A stretch of DNA of 5,514 nt from an uncultured Verrucomicrobium sp. (GTDB lineage Bacteria > Verrucomicrobiota > Verrucomicrobiia > Methylacidiphilales > GAS474). The stretch is taken from positions 1 through 5,514 of the forward strand of contig CAISZB010000505.1 of NCBI GenBank assembly GCA_903889845.1. Reading direction: 5' to 3'. A model generated the notes under the pieces. The model saw nothing but the letters and a program-made list of their open reading frames with translations. It was not told the origin of the DNA and ran no database searches. The position numbers and the translations under genes are program-made. Positions 1 through 5,514 of this stretch are shown here, piece by piece. Each line of letters starts with the position of its first letter. The first letter of the stretch is position 1.

Positions 1-14
1 CCCCTACAGGCTCT

Positions 15-104
15 TAGCTGGAGGCTGAGGGGGCACCCCTCAGAAGCCTACAACGTGCGTCCGTCGCGACCCACCCGGGTCCGCACGCCAGTCCCGAAGG
101 GCCG
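15..104 (+). repeat. Shared leader element, copy 1 (candidate structured RNA)
   Basis: Non-coding leader ahead of the glycosyltransferase gene. In order it carries TTAGC (14-18), GGAGGC (20-25), CCTACAA (47-53) and a 17-nt block (88-104) centred on GTCCCGAAGGG. The same blocks occur in the same order near 3038-3166, and the last is identical over 17 nt. The sequence between the blocks differs from copy 2 but folds locally: an 8-bp hairpin at 25-43, and a stem CGTGC (54-58)/GCACG (83-87) enclosing GACCC-ACCC-GGGTC (68-81). The final block can itself form CCC-GAA-GGG. Conserved short blocks with variable hairpins between them suggest a structured RNA, but I match it to no known riboswitch. A dispersed intergenic repeat is the alternative. 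Confidence 0.45.
22..49 (+). other. Strong hairpin within leader element copy 1
   Basis: CTGAGGGG (25-32) pairs perfectly with CCCCTCAG (36-43) over a 3-nt loop. AGG (22-24) can extend the stem by pairing with CCT (47-49) across a small bulge. No T-run follows, so it does not look like an intrinsic terminator of an upstream gene. It occupies the position between the GGAGGC and CCTACAA blocks where copy 2 has other hairpins. Confidence 0.5.
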
Positions 105-121
105 CTCCCTCTCCCCCGCCC

Positions 122-150
122 CCTCTTTCCGTTAAACTTTGCCGGAGAGG
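122..150 (+). other. Bulged hairpin covering a purine-rich tract in the glycosyltransferase leader
   Basis: CCTCT (122-126) and CCG (129-131), separated by a TT bulge, pair with CGG (143-145) and AGAGG (146-150) around an A/T-rich loop. The 3' arm overlaps a Shine-Dalgarno-like GGAGAGGAGG (144-153). That tract lies 26 nt or more upstream of any usable start codon, so its role in ribosome binding is doubtful. It could be an RNA-level control element or chance pairing in a leader rich in pyrimidine and purine runs. Confidence 0.25.
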
Positions 151-200
151 AGGTTCGGACTTCCATCCGGTCCCGCACTTTGCCTAGGGTGTGTGGAAAA

Positions 201-1532
201 GTGCGCATTCTGCTGGTCACGTGGGGGTCTTCGGGGGACTTTTTCCCCTTCCTGTCGTTGGGAAGGGAACTGAGGCGGAGGGGCCATGCCGTGACGCTCC
301 TGGGCGACGCCGCCTGGAAGGACCGGACCGAGGCGGCGGGCCTCGGCTTCTCCCCCGGCATCGCCTGGGAGGAAAAGAACCACCCGCTGAAGACCGATCC
401 AGAGCTTTTCTCGACCGTTGCCGGGGGGCTGCCGGGCTTCCGCCGCCTGGTGGAGGGGGTGATCGTTCCCCTCTGGCACGACCTCGCCGTCACCCTCGAC
501 CGGGAGACGGCCTCGGGGCATTACGACCTCGTCGTCGCCCATCACCTCGCCTTCCCGGTGGAGCTGCTCCACGAGCGGACCGGCATCCCCTACGCCACCG
601 TCTGCCTCGCCCCCGGCCTCTACCCCTCCGACCGGGTGATGCCGAGCGGCCTGGGCCGCGCGCCGCTGCCGGGCGCGTGGGGCCGCTGGGTCCACCACCT
701 CCTGTGGAAGATCGGGGCGTGGCAGGTCGGGAAGATCCTCGACCCGGTCGCCCACGGGTTCCGCCGCCGGGCCGGGTTGCCGCCGAAGCGGGACGCCATG
801 TGGGCGGGCTGGTCCTCCCGCCTCGTCCTCCACCTCTATAGTCCCGCCTTCGCCCCCCGCCCCCCGGAATGGGGACCGGAGCACGTCGTCAGCGGTTTCT
901 GCTTTTATGACGCCGACGAGGACCGGACGCCGCTCCCCGCCACGGTCGAGGCCTTCCTCGATCCCCGGGCCGGGCCGCCGCCGTGGCTCTTCACCCTGGG
1001 GACAACGGCGATCCACCAGCCGGGCGATTTCTACCGCGCCGCCGTCGATGCCGTCGCGGGGACGGGACAGCGGGCCATCCTCCTGACCGGGACGGCGGAG
1101 AACCATGCGGCCCTTCCTCCCCTGCCCCCGCACGTCCTGGCCCTCCCCTACCTCTCCCACGCCGCCGTCTTCCCCCGGTGCGCCGCCGTCGCGCATCAGT
1201 GCGGCATCGGGACCCTCGCCGCCGCCCTCCGGGCCGGGGTTCCCGCCGTCGCCTGCCCCTACGCCTTCGACCAGCCGGGGAACGCCGCCCTCCTGGCCCG
1301 GGCCGGGGTCGCCGTCGTCGCGCCGAAGACCAGACGCGCCCGCTCCGGCGCGGGCCTCCGGCGGGCCTTCGAGCGGCTCCTCGCAGGCGGGGCCCCGGCC
1401 CGGGCGCGGGAGCTGGCCGCCCTCCTGGCCCGGGAAAACGGAGCCGTCCGCGCCGCCGATGCGCTGGAACGGGAATTCCCGCCCCGTACGGGCGCGGCCT
1501 CCGGTCTTGCCTCCTTCCCGACCTCCCCCTAA
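201..1532 (+). CDS. GT1/MGT-type glycosyltransferase (YjiC/UDP-glucosyltransferase-like)
   Basis: Predicted cytoplasmic or membrane-associated GT-B enzyme that moves a sugar from a nucleotide-sugar donor to a lipid-like or small-molecule acceptor; the acceptor cannot be read from sequence. Numbered from GTG 201 (443 aa), the N-terminal Rossmann half opens with RILLVTWGSSGDFFP, the acceptor-side signature of this family. The C-terminal donor half starts near W262 (WLFTLGTT) and carries HQCGIGT (332-338), then ALRAGVP and FDQPGN (356-361), the usual nucleotide-sugar binding region. Length is normal for the family. The start is uncertain. TTG 180 and GTG 189 are in frame and add 7 or 4 residues, but family proteins usually begin directly with the M-x-I-L-L strand, which favours GTG 201; a weak AGGG lies about 12 nt before it. 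No strong ribosome site precedes any candidate. The CHASE2 gene follows after 9 nt, so the two are probably one transcript. Confidence 0.9.
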   Translation: MRILLVTWGSSGDFFPFLSLGRELRRRGHAVTLLGDAAWKDRTEAAGLGFSPGIAWEEKNHPLKTDPELFSTVAGGLPGFRRLVEGVIVPLWHDLAVTLDRETASGHYDLVVAHHLAFPVELLHERTGIPYATVCLAPGLYPSDRVMPSGLGRAPLPGAWGRWVHHLLWKIGAWQVGKILDPVAHGFRRRAGLPPKRDAMWAGWSSRLVLHLYSPAFAPRPPEWGPEHVVSGFCFYDADEDRTPLPATVEAFLDPRAGPPPWLFTLGTTAIHQPGDFYRAAVDAVAGTGQRAILLTGTAENHAALPPLPPHVLALPYLSHAAVFPRCAAVAHQCGIGTLAAALRAGVPAVACPYAFDQPGNAALLARAGVAVVAPKTRRARSGAGLRRAFERLLAGGAPARARELAALLARENGAVRAADALEREFPPRTGAASGLASFPTSP

Positions 1533-1541
1533 ACCGGACGG

Positions 1542-2957
1542 ATGGAGAAAACGCCCCCCGGTGATGCCCCCTCCCCGGTCAAGCGGTTGCCACCCCTTCC
1601 TGCCTTCCCCGCCCTCTCCGGTCTCGTCGATCTGAAGCGGGCGCGGGTCGCCGCCGGGCTCGGCCTCATCTGGGCGGTCCTCGTCAGCCTCTTCCACTTC
1701 GGCGGCTTCTTCGACGGGGCCGAGGAGCGGCTGCTCGACTGGGAAACCACCTGGATCGCCTCCGCCCCCGCCCCGGCCGACAAGGCCGCCTACGCCCTCC
1801 TTTCCATCGACCGGGTGCCGAGCGACCGCCCCTGGCCCTGGCCCCGGCTGGACTACGCCATCCTCCTGCGCGGCCTGCTGCCGGAGCATCCCCGCAGCGT
1901 CGTCTTCGAGATGCTGATGCACGACGAGGATCCCCGCTACACCGCCTTCGACGACACCTTCTCCTCCCTCGTCCAGCGGTGCGGCACCGGGAACGCCGTC
2001 TTCGCCGCCGCCGCGCTGGAGACCGACGGGAAGACCCCGCCGCCGGAGGGCGCCCTCGCCCTCCCCGTCCTGGGGCCCGACGCGAAGGAGGTGAAGGACG
2101 GGAACGCCGCCGCCCCTGCCGCCGGTCTTCCCGCCCGCTACCGCTCCCTCTTCTGGCCCGTGCCGACGTTCTCCGCCGGCTCCCTCGTCGGCGTCGCGAA
2201 CCTGGGGCCCGACGGGGACGGCGTTCTGCGCCGCGTGCCGCTCCTCTTCCAGGTCCGGGAGAAGCTCCTCCCCTCCCTCGCCCTCGCCGCCGCCGCCGTC
2301 CGGATCGGGGCCGACCTCCAGCGGAGCGAGGTCCGTCCGGGCCGCGAGATCGTCCTGCGGAACTCCGCCGGGACCGTCCTGCGTCGCGTCCCGATCGACA
2401 AGGCGGGCCGCCTCCGCCTCCGCCTGCGCAGTCCCGGCCTGCCGCTGGTGCGGATCGACAACGACGACTTCGTCCTGGGGGCCGACCGGGTCGACCGCGG
2501 CCTCGCCCCCGACGTCCCGCTCTCCGACCTCGGCGGGCGGCAGGTGTGGATCGGGGCGACCGATCCCGCCGTGGCGAAGCCCTTCCTCACCGCCGTCGGC
2601 CTCCGCGCCCCCGTCGAGGTCCAAATGGCCGCCTCGGCCCAGATCGTCCGGGGCGATTTCCTCCACCCGATCCCGAAGGCCCTCGCCTCCCTCCTTTTCC
2701 TCGTCACCGGGGGCGTCCTCGCCTACGCGGCGCGGCGGTTCCACTTCGGCCGGGCCATTCTCCTCATTGTCGTCACCCTGGCCTCGATCGCCGCCGTCTC
2801 CCTCCTTGCCGTCGCCGTCGCGAACGTCGTCTTCCCCCTCGTCGCGCTGGGCGTGCTGGGGACCGGGGTGATCCTCTCCGGCCTGGCCGCAGGCGCATGG
2901 GAAGTGGGGGCAGGGGCGGGCGAGCCCGCCGCGCCGGGAGAGGCGGAGTCGCCTTGA
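1542..2957 (+). CDS. CHASE2-domain membrane sensor protein without an output domain
   Basis: 471-aa membrane protein. A proline-rich cytoplasmic N-terminus (1-33) leads to one transmembrane helix (about 35-52). The extracytoplasmic CHASE2 sensor follows (about 57-375), with the LLSIDRVPSDRPWPWPR segment (86-102), the VVFEMLMHDED segment (120-130), GVANLGPDGDGVLRRVPLL (217-235) and the late QVWIGATDP strand (334-342). Three helices come next (about 379-397, 404-428, 431-453), then an 18-residue tail rich in Gly, Ala and Glu. One plus three helices is the standard CHASE2 topology and puts the tail in the cytoplasm. In most CHASE2 proteins a kinase, adenylate/guanylate cyclase or GGDEF domain follows the third helix; here translation stops. 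The next 339 nt encode no such domain in any + frame, so a simple frameshift does not explain the absence. The ATG lies 9 nt after the glycosyltransferase stop with only a poor ribosome site, suggesting translational coupling. Ligand unknown. The domain call is firm; the function is open. Confidence 0.88.
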   Translation: MEKTPPGDAPSPVKRLPPLPAFPALSGLVDLKRARVAAGLGLIWAVLVSLFHFGGFFDGAEERLLDWETTWIASAPAPADKAAYALLSIDRVPSDRPWPWPRLDYAILLRGLLPEHPRSVVFEMLMHDEDPRYTAFDDTFSSLVQRCGTGNAVFAAAALETDGKTPPPEGALALPVLGPDAKEVKDGNAAAPAAGLPARYRSLFWPVPTFSAGSLVGVANLGPDGDGVLRRVPLLFQVREKLLPSLALAAAAVRIGADLQRSEVRPGREIVLRNSAGTVLRRVPIDKAGRLRLRLRSPGLPLVRIDNDDFVLGADRVDRGLAPDVPLSDLGGRQVWIGATDPAVAKPFLTAVGLRAPVEVQMAASAQIVRGDFLHPIPKALASLLFLVTGGVLAYAARRFHFGRAILLIVVTLASIAAVSLLAVAVANVVFPLVALGVLGTGVILSGLAAGAWEVGAGAGEPAAPGEAESP

Positions 2958-2978
2958 TGGGGGGGCGGGGGATAGCCT

Positions 2979-2989
2979 CCCCTTCGGGG
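2979..2989 (+). other. Hairpin just downstream of the CHASE2 stop
   Basis: CCCC (2979-2982) and GGGG (2986-2989) flank TTC, about 22 nt after the CHASE2 stop codon. No T-run follows, so it is not a canonical intrinsic terminator. It may be a mRNA 3'-end stabiliser or part of a Rho-dependent end. It could equally be chance pairing at this base composition. Confidence 0.3.
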
Positions 2990-3000
2990 CAGGGACTGCC

Positions 3001-3014
3001 GTCGCGATAGCGAC
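3001..3014 (+). other. GTCGC-GATA-GCGAC hairpin in the intergenic region
   Basis: A perfect 5-bp stem (3001-3005 with 3010-3014) closes a GATA loop, followed by the A-rich AAAGAGATAAAGG. There is no T-run on this strand. It separates the CHASE2 gene from the structured segment that begins near 3038. Together with the hairpin at 2979-2989 it probably marks the 3' end of the first transcript or a processing site. A true terminator is not shown. Confidence 0.3.
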
Positions 3015-3037
3015 AAAGAGATAAAGGGGCCAACTAA

Positions 3038-3187
3038 CTAGCAGGGCCGGGAGGCAACATTCGCGCTTTGCGCTTACCTGTACAGCTGAAGGTAACCTAC
3101 AAACGCGCGGTGGGCCTGGAGCGGTACAGGGAGGCGCAAGCGATTCTACCCAGTCCCGAAGGGCCGTACCGATAACTTCGCGCCTCC
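3038..3187 (+). repeat. Shared leader element, copy 2 (candidate structured RNA or cis-regulator)
   Basis: This copy fills much of the 339-nt gap between the CHASE2 and ATP-grasp genes. It holds CTAGC (3038-3042), GGAGGC (3050-3055), CCTACAA (3096-3102) and the 17-nt block (3150-3166) identical to 88-104. Local helices are GCGC-TTT-GCGC (3063-3073), TTACC/GGTAA (3074-3078 with 3091-3095) and CCC-GAA-GGG (3155-3163). Two longer perfect pairings interleave: CGGTAC (3122-3127) with GTACCG (3166-3171), and GGAGGCGC (3130-3137) with GCGCCTCC (3180-3187). They form either a pseudoknot or two exclusive folds. GGGCCTGG (3112-3119) can also pair with CCAGTCCC (3150-3157) with one mismatch. It ends 109 nt before the ATP-grasp start, so it may be that gene's 5' leader. 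I do not recognise it as a catalogued riboswitch, tRNA, tmRNA or SRP RNA. Confidence 0.45.
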
Positions 3188-3264
3188 GACATGGCATCGC
3201 TCTTGCTCAAAGAGTCCGCTTCCTCCTACACTCCCGGCAAGGCCGCTTCGGTTTCGCGTGAAAT

Positions 3265-3272
3265 GAGGAGGT
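3265..3272 (+). promoter_or_regulatory. Shine-Dalgarno-like GAGGAGGT with unusually long spacing
   Basis: GAGGAGGT is the best ribosome-site match upstream of the ATP-grasp gene, but it ends 24 nt before ATG 3297, against a usual 5-10 nt. An in-frame TGA at 3264-3266 closes the frame upstream, and no ATG, GTG or TTG lies in frame between it and 3297. The start therefore cannot be moved closer. Either the site works by folding of the intervening sequence, or initiation at 3297 does not depend on it. Confidence 0.3.
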
Positions 3273-3296
3273 CCGTCGGCAACCCGTCTCTACGTC

Positions 3297-5514
3297 ATGT
3301 CCTCCCTTCTTTTTGAATCGTATCGCGCGACGGAGGAGGCCCGCGACGAATGGAAGGGGGGCGTCCCCGGGGTCGAGCAGACCTACGGACATATCGAGAA
3401 TGTCCTCTCCGCCCACTCCCCGGCGGAGATCGAGCGGCTGACCCGCCGCGCCCACGAGTTCATGCGGGAGCACGGCATCACCTTCAACGTCTATAGCCAG
3501 ACGGGTGACCGGACGAGCACGGAGCGCATCCTTCCCTTCGACCTCTTCCCCCTCACGATCCCGGCGCAGGAATGGGCGCAGCTCCAGGCCGGGCTCTCCC
3601 AGCGGGTCCGGGCGTGGAACCTCTTCCTGCGCGACCTCTACGGCCCGCAGGAAATCCTCCGCTCCGGCGTCCTTCCCTACGAGATCATCTACAGCGATCC
3701 GCGCTACCTGAGGGAATGCGTCGGGATCAAGGTCATCAAGGACGTCTACATCCACGTCGCCGCCGTCGACCTCTTCCGCAATTCCCTCGGCCAGTGGCTC
3801 GTCTTCGAGGACCACCTCTCCAACGCGACGGGCGCCAGCTACGCCCTCCAGAACCGGCGCGCCCTCTCGCAGCTCTGCCCCGAATTGCTCGAAGGGCAGA
3901 ACGTGACGCCGATCCACAATTTCGGCACGCAGCTCCTGGAAACGCTCCTCTCCGTCACGCCGACGGGCCGCTCCAATTCCCGCGCCGTCCTCCTCTCCCC
4001 CGGCACGTTCAACGAGGCCTTCTACGACCATTCCTCCCTCGCCCGGCAGATGGGCATCCCGCTCGTCCAGGGGGGGGACCTCATCGTCCTCGACAACCAC
4101 GTCTACCTGAAGACGATCGCGGGCCTGGAGCGCGTCGAGGTCATCTACCGCCGCCTCGACAGCGATTTCATCGACCCGATCGCCCTCCGCGGCGACAGCC
4201 TCCTGGGCGCCCCCGGCCTCCTCTCCTGCGTCCGCAAGGGGACGGTGACGATCGCCAACGCCCTGGGCGCCGACATCGCCGACAACCGCGCCCTCCACGC
4301 CTACATCCCCGGCATCATCGAATTCTATCTCAACGAGCGGATGCTCCTCCCCTCGGTGGCAACGTGGGTCTGCCGCGACGTCGACGTCCGCGCGCAGGTC
4401 TACGAGAACTGGGACCGCCACGTCATCAAGGAGGTCGTCAACCGCTCCCCGAAGAGCGTCTGGGTCGGCAAGGACCTCTCCGAGGCGGAGCGCAAGGAAC
4501 TGCGGGGGAAGATCGAGGCCGATCCGGGCGGCTACATCGCGCAGCCGCTCATCCAGTTCTCGACCGCGCCGACGTGGACCGGCTCCTCGCTCGAACCCCG
4601 GCACGTCGGCATCCGGGCCTTCATCCTGAACGGGGCGACGGGCCACCCGACCGTCACCCCGTGCGTGCTGACGCGCTACGCGAACTCGGCCAACTCCCTC
4701 GTCATCTCCTCCGGCGCGGGCGGCGGGAGCAAGGACACGTGGATCCTGCGCGGGCCGCGTCGCGAGGGGGAGGCCCCCGCCTCCGCCCCCTCCTTCCGCG
4801 ACGACGCGGAGCGGATGCCCCTCGGCAGCCGCTCCGCCGACAGCCTCTACTGGATCGGCCGCTATGCGGAGCGGACGGAGGGGACCACCCGCCTCCTGCG
4901 CGTCATCCAGCAGCTCCGCCTGGAAGGGGAGGCCTTCCAGGACCCCCGCTCCTGGCAGCCCCTGTGGGAGGCCCTCGCCACGGCGACGGGGCACCCGATG
5001 AATTTCTTCAAGAAGGCCACGATCCAGAAGAACGTCGCCCTGGCCCAATACGTCCTCCTCGACGACGAGAACCCGGCCTCCGCCCTCTCCTGCCTCCGGG
5101 CCTGCCGCCAGAACGCCCATCAGATCCGCGAGGCCCTGCCGCCCGAGGTCTGGGCGACGCTGAACAACCTCTGCCTCGACCTCTTCCAGTCGGCGGAGCA
5201 GAAGAATGCGCCGCAGATCCTGGAAAAGGTCCAGTCCCTTGCCCTCCAGGACCGCCTCCTCACGCAGCTCGACGAGCTGAGCGGGTGCGTCGAGAAGCAC
5301 ATGCTCCACAACGAGGCGTGGCACTTCTGGCAAATCGGGCGCTATCTGGAGCGGGCGCTCTTCACCGCCCTCACCGTCCGGCAGGTCTTCCTCAAAGGGG
5401 CGGACGAGTCCCGCCTCTCTCCCGTCACCGCGGGCGTCTCGGCGGGAGGGGAGGATTACCTCGACGCGCTCCTCCGCATGCTGGCGGGGCAGTACGCCTA
5501 CCGCAGTTCCTACC
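3297..5514 (+). CDS. Circularly permuted type 2 ATP-grasp protein fused to alpha-E domain, 3' partial
   Basis: The first 739 codons are present; the frame is still open at the window edge. Residues about 45-490 match the circularly permuted ATP-grasp (DUF404/DUF407) pattern: HGITFNVY (59-66), LPFDLFPLTIP (79-89), WNLFLRDLYG (107-116), a FED..SNATGASY segment (170-182), LSPGTFNEAF (233-242), VIYRRLDSDFIDP (282-294), ANALGADIADNRA (320-332), YIAQP (413-417), RHVGIRAF (435-442) and GGGSKDTW (475-482). The alpha-E domain begins near 506 with SADSLYWIGRYAERTEG (513-529) and includes WQIGRYLERA (678-687). Fusions of this kind run to roughly 830-860 aa, so about 100 residues are probably missing. 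Family members are predicted ATP-dependent amidoligases acting in peptide synthesis or tagging, often beside transglutaminase-like and proteasome-like peptidase genes; the substrate is unknown. After the candidate ATP-binding lysine K378 the usual GGYG-type loop is absent (NRSPKSVWVG, 382-391). ATG 3297 is the only start consistent with the conserved N-terminus. Confidence 0.93.
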   Translation, partial: MSSLLFESYRATEEARDEWKGGVPGVEQTYGHIENVLSAHSPAEIERLTRRAHEFMREHGITFNVYSQTGDRTSTERILPFDLFPLTIPAQEWAQLQAGLSQRVRAWNLFLRDLYGPQEILRSGVLPYEIIYSDPRYLRECVGIKVIKDVYIHVAAVDLFRNSLGQWLVFEDHLSNATGASYALQNRRALSQLCPELLEGQNVTPIHNFGTQLLETLLSVTPTGRSNSRAVLLSPGTFNEAFYDHSSLARQMGIPLVQGGDLIVLDNHVYLKTIAGLERVEVIYRRLDSDFIDPIALRGDSLLGAPGLLSCVRKGTVTIANALGADIADNRALHAYIPGIIEFYLNERMLLPSVATWVCRDVDVRAQVYENWDRHVIKEVVNRSPKSVWVGKDLSEAERKELRGKIEADPGGYIAQPLIQFSTAPTWTGSSLEPRHVGIRAFILNGATGHPTVTPCVLTRYANSANSLVISSGAGGGSKDTWILRGPRREGEAPASAPSFRDDAERMPLGSRSADSLYWIGRYAERTEGTTRLLRVIQQLRLEGEAFQDPRSWQPLWEALATATGHPMNFFKKATIQKNVALAQYVLLDDENPASALSCLRACRQNAHQIREALPPEVWATLNNLCLDLFQSAEQKNAPQILEKVQSLALQDRLLTQLDELSGCVEKHMLHNEAWHFWQIGRYLERALFTALTVRQVFLKGADESRLSPVTAGVSAGGEDYLDALLRMLAGQYAYRSSY

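Noticed and set aside
2979..3000. Possible inverted copy of the conserved 17-nt block (CCCTTCGGGG then GGACTG)
   Set aside because: It matches the reverse complement only if a 4-5 nt insertion is allowed, and CTTCGGG-type hairpins are common in GC-rich DNA.
2957..3010. 17-codon frame starting in a TGATG overlap with the CHASE2 stop
   Set aside because: The overlap resembles translational coupling, but the product is very short and Gly/Ser-rich, and it runs through two hairpins. Chance is more likely.
3038..3187. Known riboswitch or housekeeping RNA (TPP, cobalamin, SAM, Moco, c-di-GMP, glmS, RNase P, tmRNA, SRP, HDV-like ribozyme)
   Set aside because: I compared remembered consensus cores by eye. 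Short resemblances such as GGCAAC near 3053 do not extend to the required conserved cores.
132..3197. Very long open frame on the minus strand (1021 codons) across the first two genes
   Set aside because: It is antisense to two genes with clear domain signatures. Its translation is a low-complexity Gly/Glu/Arg/Pro/Asp mixture typical of frames kept open by GC-rich third positions. No domain is recognisable.
3203..3232. Sigma-70-like promoter: TTGCTC, 18-nt spacer, TACACT
   Set aside because: Only 3 of 6 and 4 of 6 positions match the consensus, and the host's promoter preferences are unknown. It would also place the transcription start downstream of the structured element.
3207..5333. Long open frame on the minus strand (708 codons) opposite the ATP-grasp gene
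   Set aside because: It is the antisense shadow of a well-supported gene, with biased low-complexity composition and no recognisable motif.
1..5514. CRISPR array, tRNA, rRNA or insertion sequence
   Set aside because: I saw no regularly spaced direct repeats, cloverleaf, rRNA signature, transposase motif or paired terminal inverted repeats.

Overview
The window is high-GC bacterial DNA with three substantial genes, all on the + strand, in two blocks. Codon third positions are strongly G/C biased (GCC, CTC, GAC, GTC), and long antisense open frames appear as a by-product. No RNA gene or marker protein fixes the taxonomy. The gene set (a YjiC/MGT-type glycosyltransferase, a CHASE2 membrane sensor and a circularly permuted ATP-grasp/alpha-E fusion) would fit a free-living high-GC Gram-negative or a PVC-type bacterium such as Verrucomicrobiota. 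That placement is a guess.

Block 1 (about 1-2957): a non-coding leader of about 180-200 nt containing hairpins; then a GT1-type glycosyltransferase (201-1532, start uncertain); then, 9 nt later, a CHASE2-domain membrane protein with no output domain (1542-2957). The tight spacing implies co-transcription.

Intergenic region (2958-3296, 339 nt): no convincing gene. It holds two compact hairpins just after the CHASE2 stop, then a segment (about 3038-3187) that looks like a structured RNA or leader. It contains two perfect complementary pairs that interleave, and a 17-nt block identical to one in the leader of block 1.

Block 2 (3297 to the window end): the 5' 739 codons of a circularly permuted type 2 ATP-grasp protein fused to an alpha-E domain, cut by the window edge. 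Such proteins are predicted amidoligases, often encoded beside transglutaminase-like and proteasome-like peptidase genes.

The most interesting signal is the shared leader element. The copies at about 15-104 and about 3038-3187 share short blocks in the same order (TAGC, GGAGGC, CCTACAA, then a 17-nt identity around GTCCCGAAGGG) separated by unrelated sequence that folds into local hairpins. Each copy lies in the sense orientation ahead of a gene block. This resembles a structured RNA family (cis-regulator or dispersed RNA element) that I do not recognise. The second point is that the ATP-grasp protein lacks the usual glycine-rich nucleotide loop after its candidate ATP-binding lysine.
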